A stretch of DNA of 64,000 nucleotides. Source: Actinoplanes subtropicus (GTDB lineage: Bacteria > Actinomycetota > Actinomycetes > Mycobacteriales > Micromonosporaceae). The notes under the pieces are model-generated. The model was not told where the DNA came from. It made no database searches and saw only the letters and a program-made list of their open reading frames with translations. Where the stretch lies: the NCBI RefSeq assembly GCF_000721705.1, contig NZ_JOJL01000026.1, positions 186,001-250,000 of the forward strand, written 5' to 3'. Below, piece by piece: positions 1 to 8,674 of this stretch. Numbering within the stretch: position 1 is the first letter of the stretch; every line of letters begins with the position of its first letter. Position numbers and translations under genes: made by a program.

Positions 1-456
1 CAGCGCGTCCCCGATCACCAGGGGCATCTCGGTGTCGTAGTGGAACGGCAGGATGTCCCGGTTGACCACGTCGATGTCGGCCTGCAGGAACTCCCGGTAG
101 CGGCCCTCCTGCGGCCGCTCCCCGCGCCAGACCTTCTGGATCTGGTACCGCCGGAACGGGAAGACCAGCTTGCCGGCATTTTCCACGACATAGCGGGCGA
201 ACGGTACGGTCAGGTCGAAGTGCAGGCCAAGTTGATCGTCCTGGCCGACCGCGCCGTCCTCCGCCTGCAAACGGTGCAGCAGATAGACCTCCTTCGAGGT
301 CTCCCCTTTGCTCAACAAAGTCTCGAGCGGCTCGACCGAGCGCGTCTCCAGCGGCGCGAAGCCGTACAGCTCAAACGTCGACCGGATCCGGTCGATCACC
401 CGTTGCTCGATGATGCGCTGCGCGGGCAGCCATTCAGGGAAGCCGGAAATCGGCAT
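1..456 (-). CDS. hisS: Histidyl-tRNA synthetase, N-terminal part (cut by window edge)
   Basis: Class II aminoacyl-tRNA synthetase that charges tRNA-His in the cytoplasm. Only the first 152 codons are present; the gene continues past position 1. Visible are the opening MPISGFPEWLP, motif 1 around FELYGFAPLETRSVEP, the HisRS segment LLHRLQAEDGA and motif 2 around FRRYQIQKVWRGERPQEGRYRE. The ATG at 456 is chosen because AGGAG lies 9 bases upstream. The gene heads the minus-strand series; the MBL-fold gene lies just upstream with a 24-base gap, so they may be co-transcribed. Family assignment is secure. Confidence 0.95.
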   Translation of the reverse strand, partial: MPISGFPEWLPAQRIIEQRVIDRIRSTFELYGFAPLETRSVEPLETLLSKGETSKEVYLLHRLQAEDGAVGQDDQLGLHFDLTVPFARYVVENAGKLVFPFRRYQIQKVWRGERPQEGRYREFLQADIDVVNRDILPFHYDTEMPLVIGDAL

Positions 457-480
457 TCTCAAAGTCTCCTAGCAAAATCG

Positions 481-1164
481 TCAGAATCCACGGCGGGGCG
501 CGGCGATCAACTCCCGCAGGTACGGGTTGGACGCGCGCTCGCGGCCGATGGTGGTAGCCGGACCGTGGCCGGGCAGGACGACGGTGTCATCGGCCAGCGG
601 CAGGACCTTCTCCCGCAGGCTGGTCATCATCGTGTCGGTGTTCCCGCCCGGCAGGTCGGTGCGTCCGATGGACCCCGCGAAGAGGACGTCACCCGTGAGG
701 CAGAGGGGTGAGTCGTCCCCGGGCAGGCGGAACAGCACCGACCCGCCGGTATGGCCGGGCGCGTGGTCGACGGTCACCTCGAGACCGACGAGGTTCAATA
801 CCGCCCCGTCGGTGAGCTCGGCGACGTCGTCGGGGGCGGTGTAGGTGAGCCGGCCGCCGAACAGCGAAGTCAGGTCGGCGCTGAGGCCCTTCGCCGGGTC
901 GGCCAGCATCTCGAGGTCGGCCGGGTGCACATACGCCGGGATGCCGCGCGCCCCGCACACCGGCGCCACCGAGAACGTGTGATCGAGGTGGCCGTGGGTG
1001 AGCAGGACCGCCGCCGGGTGCAGCCGGTACTCCGCGAGCACCTCGTCGAGCTGATCGAGCACGCCGATACCGGGATCGACGATCAGGCATTGCTCGCCCG
1101 GGCCCGTCGCCACCACATAGCAGTTGGTGCCGAAGGCCTCCGCCGGAAAGCCGGTGACGAGCAA
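481..1164 (-). CDS. MBL-fold metallo-hydrolase (glyoxalase II-like)
   Basis: A 227-residue metallo-beta-lactamase-fold hydrolase of the glyoxalase II / hydroxyacylglutathione hydrolase type. The metal-binding THGHLDH motif is near residue 60, followed by APGHTGGS, LTGDVLFAGSIGRTD and LPGHGPATT, which supply the remaining metal ligands. The open frame extends far upstream, but the conserved N-terminus (LVTGFPAEAFGTNCYVV) and a GGGAG 5 bases before a TTG at 1164 mark the start. It sits directly upstream of hisS, a common actinobacterial arrangement. The substrate is not known; a thioester of a low-molecular-weight thiol is one possibility. Confidence 0.85.
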   Translation of the reverse strand: MLVTGFPAEAFGTNCYVVATGPGEQCLIVDPGIGVLDQLDEVLAEYRLHPAAVLLTHGHLDHTFSVAPVCGARGIPAYVHPADLEMLADPAKGLSADLTSLFGGRLTYTAPDDVAELTDGAVLNLVGLEVTVDHAPGHTGGSVLFRLPGDDSPLCLTGDVLFAGSIGRTDLPGGNTDTMMTSLREKVLPLADDTVVLPGHGPATTIGRERASNPYLRELIAAPRRGF

Positions 1165-1296
1165 AGGATCTCCCAAAGACAAATCGGGTACGAATCGTAA
1201 CGAGCCTAGCCGGGCAGGCGCACACCACTTTCCCAGGAGGTACCCGTACACTCTTGCGGGCGTGTGACAGGACACAGTGAGGAAGGGCAGCGTTCG

Positions 1297-2172
1297 GTGG
1301 CATCCAGTAAGGACCGGCAGCGCAAGCTCGCCCGGGCGAAGCTCGAACGGCAAAATGCCCGGCGAGCCGTCAAGGAGCGGCGCAGGCGCCGGATATACGC
1401 CGGGATCGGCTCGGGTGTCGCGGTCCTGCTGATCGTCGCCGGCGTCGCGTGGATGGGCGGGGCGTTCGACTCCAAGAAGTCCACCACCGCGGCCGACCAG
1501 GACATCTGCGCCTGGACGCCGCAGAGCGCGACGACCAACACCAACCTCAAGGAAGTCGGCACGCCGCCCACGAAGAACATCCCGGTGTCCGGCACCGAGA
1601 CCATGACGATCAAGACGGACCAGGGCGACCCGATCGAGGTCAGCCTCGATCTGACCACCGCGCCCTGCGGCTCGGAGGATCTGCGGTACCTGGCGAGCAA
1701 GAAGTTCTTCGACAACACCACGTGCCACGAGATCACCACGTACGGCGCGATCCGCTGCGGTGACCCGACGGGCACCGGGCTCGGCGGCCCGACCTACAGC
1801 GTGTACAGCGAGAACACCCCGGCCGCGCCGACCCCCTCGCCCAGCGCCGCGGCCGGCAAGGCCCCGCAGACCGCCCCGCTCTATCCGAAGGGCACGGTCG
1901 CGCTGATCGGCAACCCGCCGGGCACCAACGGCAGCCAGTTCCTGATCTTCTTCAAGGACTACTCGCCGGCCAGCCCGGAATACTCGATCGTCGGCTCGGT
2001 CTCCGGCGGCATGACCACGGTCGAGAAGATCGGCAAAATCCCCACCGTCGCGGACGATGCCGGCGACAAGGTCAAGCCCAAGACCAAGATCACCATCGCC
2101 AGCCTCACCGTCGCGCAGCCGGCCGCCTCGACGGCCGCCACCGCGGCGCCCTCGGCGAGCGCACAGTCTTAA
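1297..2172 (+). CDS. Membrane-anchored cyclophilin-like protein, probably degenerate
   Basis: A basic N-terminus (SSKDRQRKLARAKLERQ) and one membrane segment (about residues 34-52, ending WMGGAF) anchor an extracytoplasmic cyclophilin-type domain. GTG 1297 is preferred to GTG 1264 because it has AGGAAGGG upstream and aligns with the start of the paralogue at 2205. The fold signatures CGDP and GTNGSQFLIFF are present. The cyclophilin FHR-type motif reads CHE here (Glu at residue 145 where the catalytic Arg is expected), whereas the downstream copy keeps CHR. The C-terminus is Ala/Ser-rich. It may be a non-catalytic partner of the next gene. Confidence 0.75.
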   Translation: MASSKDRQRKLARAKLERQNARRAVKERRRRRIYAGIGSGVAVLLIVAGVAWMGGAFDSKKSTTAADQDICAWTPQSATTNTNLKEVGTPPTKNIPVSGTETMTIKTDQGDPIEVSLDLTTAPCGSEDLRYLASKKFFDNTTCHEITTYGAIRCGDPTGTGLGGPTYSVYSENTPAAPTPSPSAAAGKAPQTAPLYPKGTVALIGNPPGTNGSQFLIFFKDYSPASPEYSIVGSVSGGMTTVEKIGKIPTVADDAGDKVKPKTKITIASLTVAQPAASTAATAAPSASAQS

Positions 2173-2204
2173 TCCCCCAGGCCGAACACAGCAGGAGGAA
2201 CACC

Positions 2205-3047
2205 GTGTCGTCGATCAAGGACCGGCAGCGCGCGGCGGCGCGAGCCCGGCTCGAGAAGGAGATGGCCGAGCGCGCCGCGGCCGCTCGCAAGCGCCGCCAG
2301 CGTCAGGCGGTCATCGGCTCGGCGATCGCGGTCGTGGTCATCGCCGGCGCCGCGGTGTGGCTCGTGACCGCGATGAAGGACGACAACAAGAAGAAGAGCC
2401 CCAGCGCCAGCTCCAGCGCCGCGGCCGTCCCGGCCGGCTCGGTCGCCTGCACCTGGACGCCGGACTCCGGCGGCGGTGGCAAGGTCAAGGACGTCGGCAC
2501 CCCGCCCGCCACCGCGGTGAAGTCGGGCACGGCGACCCTGACCATGGACACCAACCTGGGCAAGATCGTGGCGACGCTCGACAAGGCGAAGGTGCCCTGC
2601 ACGACGGCCAGCTTCGAGTACCTGAGCAGCAAGAAGTTCTGGGACAACACCAAGTGCCACCGACTGGTGAACGAGAAGAACTTCCAGGTCCTCCAGTGCG
2701 GCGACCCGTTCGCCACCGGCAAGGGCTACCGCGCGACCGACGGCCAGGGCGGCCCGAGCTACACGATGGCCGAGGAGAACCTGCCCACCGACACGAACAA
2801 CCCGTACCCCGCGGGCTCGATCGCGATGGCCAACACCGGCCAGCCCGGCAGCACCGGCAGCCAGTTCTTCATCTGCACGGCGAACACGCAGCTCCCCGCG
2901 AGCTACACCCTGCTGGGCACGATCACGTCCGGCCTGGACATAGCCCAGAAGGTCGTCAAGGCCGGCGACGACGGCGCCTTCAAGTCCTCCGCCGGCGGCG
3001 GCCACCCCAAGATGGAGCTGGACATCAAGACGCTCACCACGAGCTGA
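2205..3047 (+). CDS. Membrane-anchored peptidyl-prolyl cis-trans isomerase (cyclophilin type)
   Basis: A 280-residue protein with a charged cytoplasmic N-terminus (SSIKDRQRAAARARLEKEM), one membrane segment (about residues 37-56) and an extracytoplasmic cyclophilin domain from about residue 95. The domain keeps CHRLV, QCGDPF and STGSQFFI, so the catalytic Arg and the Gln-Phe pocket appear intact. The likely role is proline isomerisation during folding of exported proteins. GTG 2205 has AGGAGGAAC immediately upstream. It is a tandem duplicate of the preceding gene (32-base gap, presumably one transcript) and ends at a strong terminator. Confidence 0.88.
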   Translation: MSSIKDRQRAAARARLEKEMAERAAAARKRRQRQAVIGSAIAVVVIAGAAVWLVTAMKDDNKKKSPSASSSAAAVPAGSVACTWTPDSGGGGKVKDVGTPPATAVKSGTATLTMDTNLGKIVATLDKAKVPCTTASFEYLSSKKFWDNTKCHRLVNEKNFQVLQCGDPFATGKGYRATDGQGGPSYTMAEENLPTDTNNPYPAGSIAMANTGQPGSTGSQFFICTANTQLPASYTLLGTITSGLDIAQKVVKAGDDGAFKSSAGGGHPKMELDIKTLTTS

Positions 3048-3063
3048 CCACCAGCGGTTCCGG

Positions 3064-3092
3064 AAAGGGCGGGGCTCCGGCTCCGCCCTTTT
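3064..3092 (+). terminator. Rho-independent terminator after the cyclophilin pair
   Basis: AAAGGGCGGGGC (3064-3075) pairs with GCTCCGCCCTTT (3080-3091) over 12 bp with one G-U pair and a TCCG loop, followed by TTCTC. It lies 17 bases after the stop codon at 3047. Confidence 0.8.
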
Positions 3093-3224
3093 CTCGCGCG
3101 CCGCCCGTTTCCCAAACCGATTCGGTACGAGAAAAGCCCTCCCCCGCGGAGGTGCGACCCGCCCCACCTCCTCCCCATGCAGCGGCGAGCGCACCACGTA
3201 CCGCCCGTCAGCCCCTCCACCGAC

Positions 3225-3375
3225 GAGGCACGCGCCCCGCACGAGCCACCACCCCACACGAGCCACCACCCACACGAGCCACCCCCTCGGCACGAGCCAC
3301 CGCCCACACGAGCCACCAACCCCCGGCACGAGCCACCGCCCACACGGGCCACCACCCCGGCACTCGCCACGACTC
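3225..3375. repeat. Degenerate tandem repeat, CACGAGCCACC-type units
   Basis: Repeated CACGAGCCACC blocks separated by short C-rich spacers (such as ACCCA, GCCCA or CCCTCGG) occur at least seven times. On the other strand this reads as GGTGGCTCGTG units. There are no unique spacers of constant length, so it is not a CRISPR array. Confidence 0.75.
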
Positions 3376-3462
3376 CACATGCCACGCCCCACCCCGGCGC
3401 GCGCAGCCGCTACCGCTCCCCGCCCCGTCCTCCGCCCCTCGGCCCCGGCCCCGCCCCGTCCC

Positions 3463-3572
3463 GATCTTGAAGGCGCGCCGTTTGCAGCTAACGGCAATTC
3501 TTCGTTCTCGGGTCGGGACGAGCGAATCCGTGCAGAGCTCCCGTTAGCAGCGAACGCATCGCCTTCAAGATC
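3463..3572. repeat. 110-bp imperfect palindrome, MITE-like
   Basis: The ends GATCTTGAAGGCG (3463-3475) and CGCCTTCAAGATC (3560-3572) are perfect 13-bp inverted repeats. Inside them, CGTTTGCAGCTAACGG and CCGTTAGCAGCGAACG match in inverted orientation at 14 of 16 positions, and the centre has a smaller hairpin (TTCGTTCTCG with CGAGCGAA). The whole element can therefore fold into one long cruciform. It has no coding capacity and differs in composition from the C-rich repeats around it. A non-autonomous transposable element or REP-type element is the likeliest reading. Confidence 0.6.
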
Positions 3573-3729
3573 AGACACGCCACCGCTGCGCGCACCCCAG
3601 CGGCCGCCACCACCCGAATGGGGTGCCGCGGCACTCCCCGCCACCGCCGCGTAGTCCACTCAGGCCCCCGCAACCCTGCCGCGTGACCGCCTCAAGCCCG
3701 CCACGCAGCCGACCGACACGCCGCCGCCC

Positions 3730-3880
3730 GTGCCCACGCCCGTCGCGCCCACGCCCGTCGCGCCCACGCCCGTCGCGCCCCGTCGCGCCCACGCCCGCCG
3801 CGCCCCGTCGCGCCCACGCCCGTCGCGCCCGCGCCCGTCGCGCCCGCGCCCGTCGCGCCCGCGCCCGTCGCGCCCGCGGC
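3730..3880. repeat. 15-bp tandem repeat (CGCGCCCACGCCCGT type)
   Basis: About ten copies of a 15-base unit, CGCGCCCACGCCCGT, shifting to CGCGCCCGCGCCCGT in the later copies, with a few 6-base shortened units. The change of unit along the array suggests replication slippage. Confidence 0.75.
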
Positions 3881-4174
3881 CGCCACCGCCGCTCGACCGC
3901 ACCCTCAAGTGGCTCGCCCCACACACGCCGCTCAGCCGGTCGACACGCCGTCTCGGCCCGCCGCACCGTCCCCGCCTCAGGCTCCACCGTGGCAACGCGC
4001 GACCTCAGGCGCACCCCGCGACGGCGGCGCAAAAATCTCGGCTACTCCCAAGTCCGCGGCCCACCCCCACCCTCGATGGGTGGGGCCCCATTCAACCGAC
4101 TGCGTCCGACAATTTGGCCGCGTTGTCCACAGCAGGGGTCGTACTTCGCCCCGTACCGCCGGAAATGCGTGAGT

Positions 4175-6757
4175 TTACGCGCCCGATGTCACCCGGTAGG
4201 CGTCGAAAACGCCGTCGACCTTGCGGACGGCGGCCACCAGGTGGCCCAGGTGCTTCGGGTCGGCCATCTCGAACGTGAAGCGACTTACCGCGACCCGATC
4301 CCGCGTCGTCGTCACCGTCGCCGACAGGATGTTGACGCGCTCCTCCGACAGCACCCGGGTCACGTCGGCCAGCAGCTTGTGCCGGTCGAGGGCCTCCACC
4401 TGGATCGCTACCAGGAAGGTCGACGCGCTGGTCGGTTTCCAGCTCACCTCGACCACGCGCTCGGACTGGTCGCGCAGGTCCTCCGCGTTCGCGCAGTCCT
4501 CCCGGTGCACCGAAACCCCGCCGGAGCGGGTCACGAAGCCGAAGACCGCGTCGCCCGGCACGGGAGTGCAGCAGCGGGCCAGCTTGACCCACACGTCGCT
4601 GACGCCCTTGACCACGACGCCCGGGTCCTGCGCGGTGCTGCGGTTGCGCGGGGGGCGGGTCGCGACGGCGGTCTCGGCGATGTCCTCGACCGCGCCCTCC
4701 TCGCCGCCGAAGCCGGCCACGAGTTTCTGCACCACCGACTGGGCCGAGACCGTGTTCTCGCCGACCGCCGCGTACAGCGAGGCCACGTCGGCCAGGTGCA
4801 GGTCGCGGGCGATCGTCGTCAGGTTTTCGCTGGTCAGCATGCGTTGCAGGGGCAGGCCCTGCTTGCGCATCGCCTTGACGATCGACTCCTTGCCGACCTC
4901 GATCGCTTCCTCGCGGCGTTCCTTGTTGAAGAACTGCCTGATCTTCGTACGGGCTCGGGGGCTCTTCACGAAGCCGAGCCAGTCCTGCGTGGGCCCGGCC
5001 GTGGCCGACTTCGACGTGAAGATCTCGATCACGTCGCCGTTGGAGAGCGTCGACTCGAGCGGGACCAGCTTGCCGTTCACCCGCGCGCCGATGCACTTGT
5101 GCCCGACCTGGGTGTGCACCGCGTACGCGAAGTCGACCGGGGTCGAGCCGGTGGGCAGCGGGATCACGTCGCCCTTCGGCGTGAAGACGTAGACCTCCTG
5201 GCTGGACAGGTCGAACCGCAACGCATCCAGGAACTCGGACGGGTCGCTCGCCTCGCGCTGCCAGTCGAGCAGCTGCCGCAGCCACGTCATCTCGTCGATG
5301 TGCGCCGGCGGGCCGACGATCGTCGCGCCCTTCTGCTCCTTGTACTTCCAGTGCGCGGCGATGCCGAACTCGGCCGTACGGTGCATCGCGAAGGTGCGGA
5401 TCTGCATCTCGACCGGCTTGCCGGTCGGGCCGATGACCGTCGTGTGCAACGACTGGTACATGTTGAACTTCGGCATCGCGATGTAGTCCTTGAACCGGCC
5501 CGGCACCGGCTGCCAGTTCGCGTGGATGACGCCCAGCGCGGCGTAGCAGTCGCGGACCGTGTCGACCAGGATGCGCACGCCGACCAGGTCGTAGATGTCG
5601 TTGAAGTCGCGGCCCCGCACGATCATCTTCTGGTAGATCGAATACAGGTGCTTCGGGCGGCCGGTGGTCTCCGCCTTGATCTTCGCGGACTTCAGATCCA
5701 GCTGTACGCGGTTGGTGACCTGCCGCAGCAGCGCCTCCCGCTGCGGCTGGTGCTCGCCGATCAGGCGGTTGATCTCCTCGAACCGCTTGGGGAACAGCGT
5801 GCCGAACGCGAGGTCCTCGAGCTCCCACTTGATCGTGTTCATACCGAGGCGGTGGGCCAGCGGGGCGAGGATCTCCAGCGTCTCCTTGGCCTTCTGCTCC
5901 TGCTTGGGCCGGGGCAGGAAGGTCAGCGTACGCATGTTGTGCAGCCGGTCGGCCAGCTTGATGACCAGTACGCGCGGGTCCTTCGCCATGGCCACGACCA
6001 TCTTGCGGATCGTCTCCGCCTTGGCCGCGTCGCCCAGCTTGACCCGGTCGAGCTTGGTCACGCCGTCGACCAGCAGCGCGACCTCGCCGCCGAAGTCGCT
6101 CTTCATCTGGTCGAGCGAGTAGTCGGTGTCCTCGATCGTGTCGTGCAGCAGGGCCGCGACCAGGGTGGTCGTGTCCATGCCGAGGTTCGCGAGGATGGTC
6201 GCCACGGCGAGCGGGTGCGTGATGTACGGGTCGCCGGACTTGCGGTACTGCCCCGAGTGCCAGCGGGCGGCCACGTCAAAGGCGCGCTGCAACTGCCGGC
6301 CGTCCGCCTTGGGATGGCTGGCGCGATGGGTGGCGATCAGCGGCTCGAGCACCTCGCTGACCTGAGTGCTCTGCCAGGGCGCGTTGAAACGGGCGAGCCG
6401 CGCCCGGACCCGCCGGCCGGTGGGCGCGCTGGCCAGGCCGAAGCCGCCGCTCGGCTCCTCCTCGGGCGGCAGCGGCTGGGTGACCTCGGGGTCTGTGCCG
6501 TTACCGGCACCTGGCTCTTCGGACGGCGCAGAAACCGCCGGCGGCACAGGCTGGGGCTGAGCGGCCTCGACGGGCTGCGCCGTCTCGGCCGGGCGTGTCT
6601 CCTCGACGGGCGGCGCCTCAGCGTCCGCGCCGGTTCGTGTGTTCTCGGTCGGCTGCACCGTGCCCTCCGCCGGAGGGGCGACGTCGCTGGACACCGGCCT
6701 CCTCACACCATCGCCTGGAACCTCACCGGTCGCCGTCGGCCGGAGAAGTCCGCTCAT
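4175..6757 (-). CDS. relA: Bifunctional (p)ppGpp synthetase/hydrolase, RelA/SpoT family
   Basis: Makes and degrades (p)ppGpp in the stringent response. In order: a Pro/Glu-rich N-terminal extension of about 100 residues; an HD hydrolase domain ([16 protein letters not shown], then LLHDTIEDT); a synthetase domain ([35 protein letters not shown]); a TGS domain ([19 protein letters not shown]); a zinc-finger-like CCTPVPGD region; and a C-terminal ACT domain. Both active sites look intact, as expected for a single long Rel. ATG 6757 has AGGTGA 8 bases upstream; an in-frame GTG at 6769 is an alternative. It is downstream of apt, a conserved neighbour. Confidence 0.95.
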   Translation of the reverse strand: MSGLLRPTATGEVPGDGVRRPVSSDVAPPAEGTVQPTENTRTGADAEAPPVEETRPAETAQPVEAAQPQPVPPAVSAPSEEPGAGNGTDPEVTQPLPPEEEPSGGFGLASAPTGRRVRARLARFNAPWQSTQVSEVLEPLIATHRASHPKADGRQLQRAFDVAARWHSGQYRKSGDPYITHPLAVATILANLGMDTTTLVAALLHDTIEDTDYSLDQMKSDFGGEVALLVDGVTKLDRVKLGDAAKAETIRKMVVAMAKDPRVLVIKLADRLHNMRTLTFLPRPKQEQKAKETLEILAPLAHRLGMNTIKWELEDLAFGTLFPKRFEEINRLIGEHQPQREALLRQVTNRVQLDLKSAKIKAETTGRPKHLYSIYQKMIVRGRDFNDIYDLVGVRILVDTVRDCYAALGVIHANWQPVPGRFKDYIAMPKFNMYQSLHTTVIGPTGKPVEMQIRTFAMHRTAEFGIAAHWKYKEQKGATIVGPPAHIDEMTWLRQLLDWQREASDPSEFLDALRFDLSSQEVYVFTPKGDVIPLPTGSTPVDFAYAVHTQVGHKCIGARVNGKLVPLESTLSNGDVIEIFTSKSATAGPTQDWLGFVKSPRARTKIRQFFNKERREEAIEVGKESIVKAMRKQGLPLQRMLTSENLTTIARDLHLADVASLYAAVGENTVSAQSVVQKLVAGFGGEEGAVEDIAETAVATRPPRNRSTAQDPGVVVKGVSDVWVKLARCCTPVPGDAVFGFVTRSGGVSVHREDCANAEDLRDQSERVVEVSWKPTSASTFLVAIQVEALDRHKLLADVTRVLSEERVNILSATVTTTRDRVAVSRFTFEMADPKHLGHLVAAVRKVDGVFDAYRVTSGA

Positions 6758-6859
6758 GCCATTGGTCACCTGGTTAGGAACGCCATCCTACCCGCATGGT
6801 CTTCCCCGATGGCGTGGCCGAACCTCCGAAAGAGCAGCTCCCCGCCGGATAAACAGGCA

Positions 6860-7414
6860 TCAAACGGTCAGCAACGCGTGGACCGTACGCGGCGCGAGCC
6901 GCTCCCGGCCGTCCAGGAAGCCCAGCTCCATCAGCACGGTGAAGCCCGCGACCGTGCCGCCGGCCCGTTCGACCAGCTCGATCGCCGCGGTCGCGGTGCC
7001 GCCGGTGGCCAGAACGTCGTCGACCACCAGGACCCGCTGGCCGGCGATGAACGCGTCCTCGTGCACCTCGAGGGTGGCCTCGCCGTACTCGAGCGCGTAC
7101 GAGGCGCTGAGCGCCTTCCGCGGCAGCTTGCCGGCCTTGCGTACGGGCACCACGCCGGTCCCGGTGGCATACGCGACCGCGGCGGCCACCACGAACCCGC
7201 GCGCCTCCACCCCGGCCACCACATCGAACCCGTCCGGGTAGTGCGCGACGATCCCGTCGACCACCCGGCGGAACGCCGCGCCGTCGGCGAACAGCGGCAT
7301 CAGGTCCTTGAACAGGACGCCCGGCTGGGGGAAGTCGGGAACGTCGATGGTGCCGTTCGCGACGACGGCGGCCAGCTCGGGCCCGCTGTCGCCGCGGGGG
7401 ATCTCATCAGTCAC
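6860..7414 (-). CDS. apt: Adenine phosphoribosyltransferase
   Basis: Salvages adenine with PRPP to AMP in the cytoplasm. The 184-residue protein has the type I phosphoribosyltransferase signature VLVVDDVLATGGTA (PRPP site), the Apt-specific FPQPGVLFKDLMPL near the N-terminus and GVEARGFVVAAAVA. The GTG at 7414 is favoured by length; the frame stays open far upstream. It lies between secF and relA on the same strand, the standard secD-secF-apt-relA order of actinobacteria. Confidence 0.93.
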   Translation of the reverse strand: MTDEIPRGDSGPELAAVVANGTIDVPDFPQPGVLFKDLMPLFADGAAFRRVVDGIVAHYPDGFDVVAGVEARGFVVAAAVAYATGTGVVPVRKAGKLPRKALSASYALEYGEATLEVHEDAFIAGQRVLVVDDVLATGGTATAAIELVERAGGTVAGFTVLMELGFLDGRERLAPRTVHALLTV

Positions 7415-7473
7415 GGCCGACAGACTAACGGCCCGCCTCTCCGGGGAGAGACGGGCCGTCGTGTGCTCTGAGA

Positions 7474-8673
7474 CTAGCGGCGCTTCGAGCCGCCGGGGCG
7501 GTTGCCGGTGCCGCCGGGGCGGCCGCCGCGGTTCGTGCCGCTGCGCTTGGCCGCGGCCGGCCGGCTGCCCGGCCGCGGGGCCGACGTGCCGGTCGAGGCC
7601 ATGGCCGGCGCCTCGTCCGACGCGGTCGCGTTCCGCTGCCGCTCGGCGCGCGGCGCGACGTCGCCGGACTTGGCCGCCGCCCGGCGGGCCAGCACCCGGG
7701 CGGTGTGCGCCTTGATCTTCGGATCCTGGTCCTTGAACGCGGTCAGCAGCGGCGCCGCGAACATGATCGACGAGATGACGCCGATGCCCATGCCGACGAA
7801 CAGCACGAGGCCGAGGTCCTTCAGCGTGCCCGCGCCGAGCAGGCCGGCGCCGATGAACAACAGGCCGCCGACCGGCAGCAGCGCCACCAGACCGGTGTTG
7901 ATCGACCGCATGATCGTCTGGTTGACCGCGAGGTTCGTCGCCTCGGCGTACGTCCGGGTGCTGCCGGCCGTGATGCCGCGGGTGTTCTCCTGCACCTTGT
8001 CGAACACGACCACGACGTCGTACAGCGAGTAACCGAGGATCGTCAGGAAGCCGATCACCGTGGACGGCGTGACCTCGAAGCCGACCAGCGAATACACGCC
8101 CGCGGTCAGGATCAGGTCGAGCAGCAGCGAGGAGACGGCGGCCGCCGCCATCCGCCACTCGAACCGGATGACCAGGTACACCATCACCAGGGCGAGGAAG
8201 ATGATCAGACCGATGATCGCCTGTTTGGTCACCTGACCGCCCCAGGCCGCCGAGACCTGGTCGTCGCTGACCTTTTCGGCCGGTACCCCGAGAGCCTGGA
8301 CGATCGACGCCTTGACCTGCTCGGCCTGCCCGCGGCTCATCGCCGGGCCGCGCACGGTGAAGCTCGCACCGGCGCCCGAACCCACGCCCTGCGCCGCACT
8401 CACCTCGGCCTTCGGATCGACGTCGTGGATGGCGCGGGTCACCGCATCGGAAACCTCGGCCTGGGTCAGCACCCTGGTGGCCGCCTGGGCCGGCACGGAG
8501 AACGACGTACCGCCGGCGAACTCGATGCCGAGGCTGAAGCGCAGGGTCGCGAAACTGACGATCGAGACCAGCACGAGGACGGCGGCCACCGCGAACCAGA
8601 TCTTGCGCCGGCCCACGATGTTGATGTTCGCCTCGCCCTGGTAGAGGCGAGTGGCTAGACCGGAACGGGCCAT
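7474..8673 (-). CDS. secF: Protein translocase subunit SecF
   Basis: Membrane subunit of the SecDF complex that uses proton-motive force to pull exported proteins through SecYEG. The N-terminus VGRRKIWFAVAAVLVLVS forms the first membrane helix, followed by the family motif LGIEFAGGTSF, an external domain, and five further helices with FLTILGYSLYDVVVVFDK. The Lys/Arg/Gly-rich C-terminal tail (about 75 residues) is cytoplasmic. Only one base separates its ATG from the secD stop, so translation is probably coupled. Confidence 0.95.
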   Translation of the reverse strand: MARSGLATRLYQGEANINIVGRRKIWFAVAAVLVLVSIVSFATLRFSLGIEFAGGTSFSVPAQAATRVLTQAEVSDAVTRAIHDVDPKAEVSAAQGVGSGAGASFTVRGPAMSRGQAEQVKASIVQALGVPAEKVSDDQVSAAWGGQVTKQAIIGLIIFLALVMVYLVIRFEWRMAAAAVSSLLLDLILTAGVYSLVGFEVTPSTVIGFLTILGYSLYDVVVVFDKVQENTRGITAGSTRTYAEATNLAVNQTIMRSINTGLVALLPVGGLLFIGAGLLGAGTLKDLGLVLFVGMGIGVISSIMFAAPLLTAFKDQDPKIKAHTARVLARRAAAKSGDVAPRAERQRNATASDEAPAMASTGTSAPRPGSRPAAAKRSGTNRGGRPGGTGNRPGGSKRR

Positions 8674-8674
8674 C

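Larger units (their letters stand above)
3093..4174. other. About 1.1 kb noncoding, repeat-filled spacer
   Basis: No convincing gene is seen between the terminator at 3092 and the rel stop codon at 4175. Open frames here encode only Arg/Pro/Ala/His-rich low-complexity strings created by tandem repeats, and they are open in several frames at once. The spacer holds two tandem-repeat fields and one 110-bp palindrome, listed separately. The last ~100 bases (4080-4174) are less repetitive but show no start with a good ribosome site. Confidence 0.7.

Noticed and set aside
481..1728. A 415-residue version of the MBL-fold hydrolase.
   Set aside because: The first ~188 residues are Arg/Asp-rich antisense of the cyclophilin gene; the conserved domain starts at TTG 1164.
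3730..3880. Possible CRISPR array.
   Set aside because: Units are directly adjacent 15-mers without unique spacers, and no cas gene is in the window. The same applies to 48180-48458.
3623..7471. A very long plus-strand open frame (over 1200 codons) across the noncoding gap and through rel.
   Set aside because: It is the antisense shadow of rel joined to low-complexity repeats; the protein is Arg/Asp/Leu-rich with no domain, and codon pattern belongs to the minus strand.
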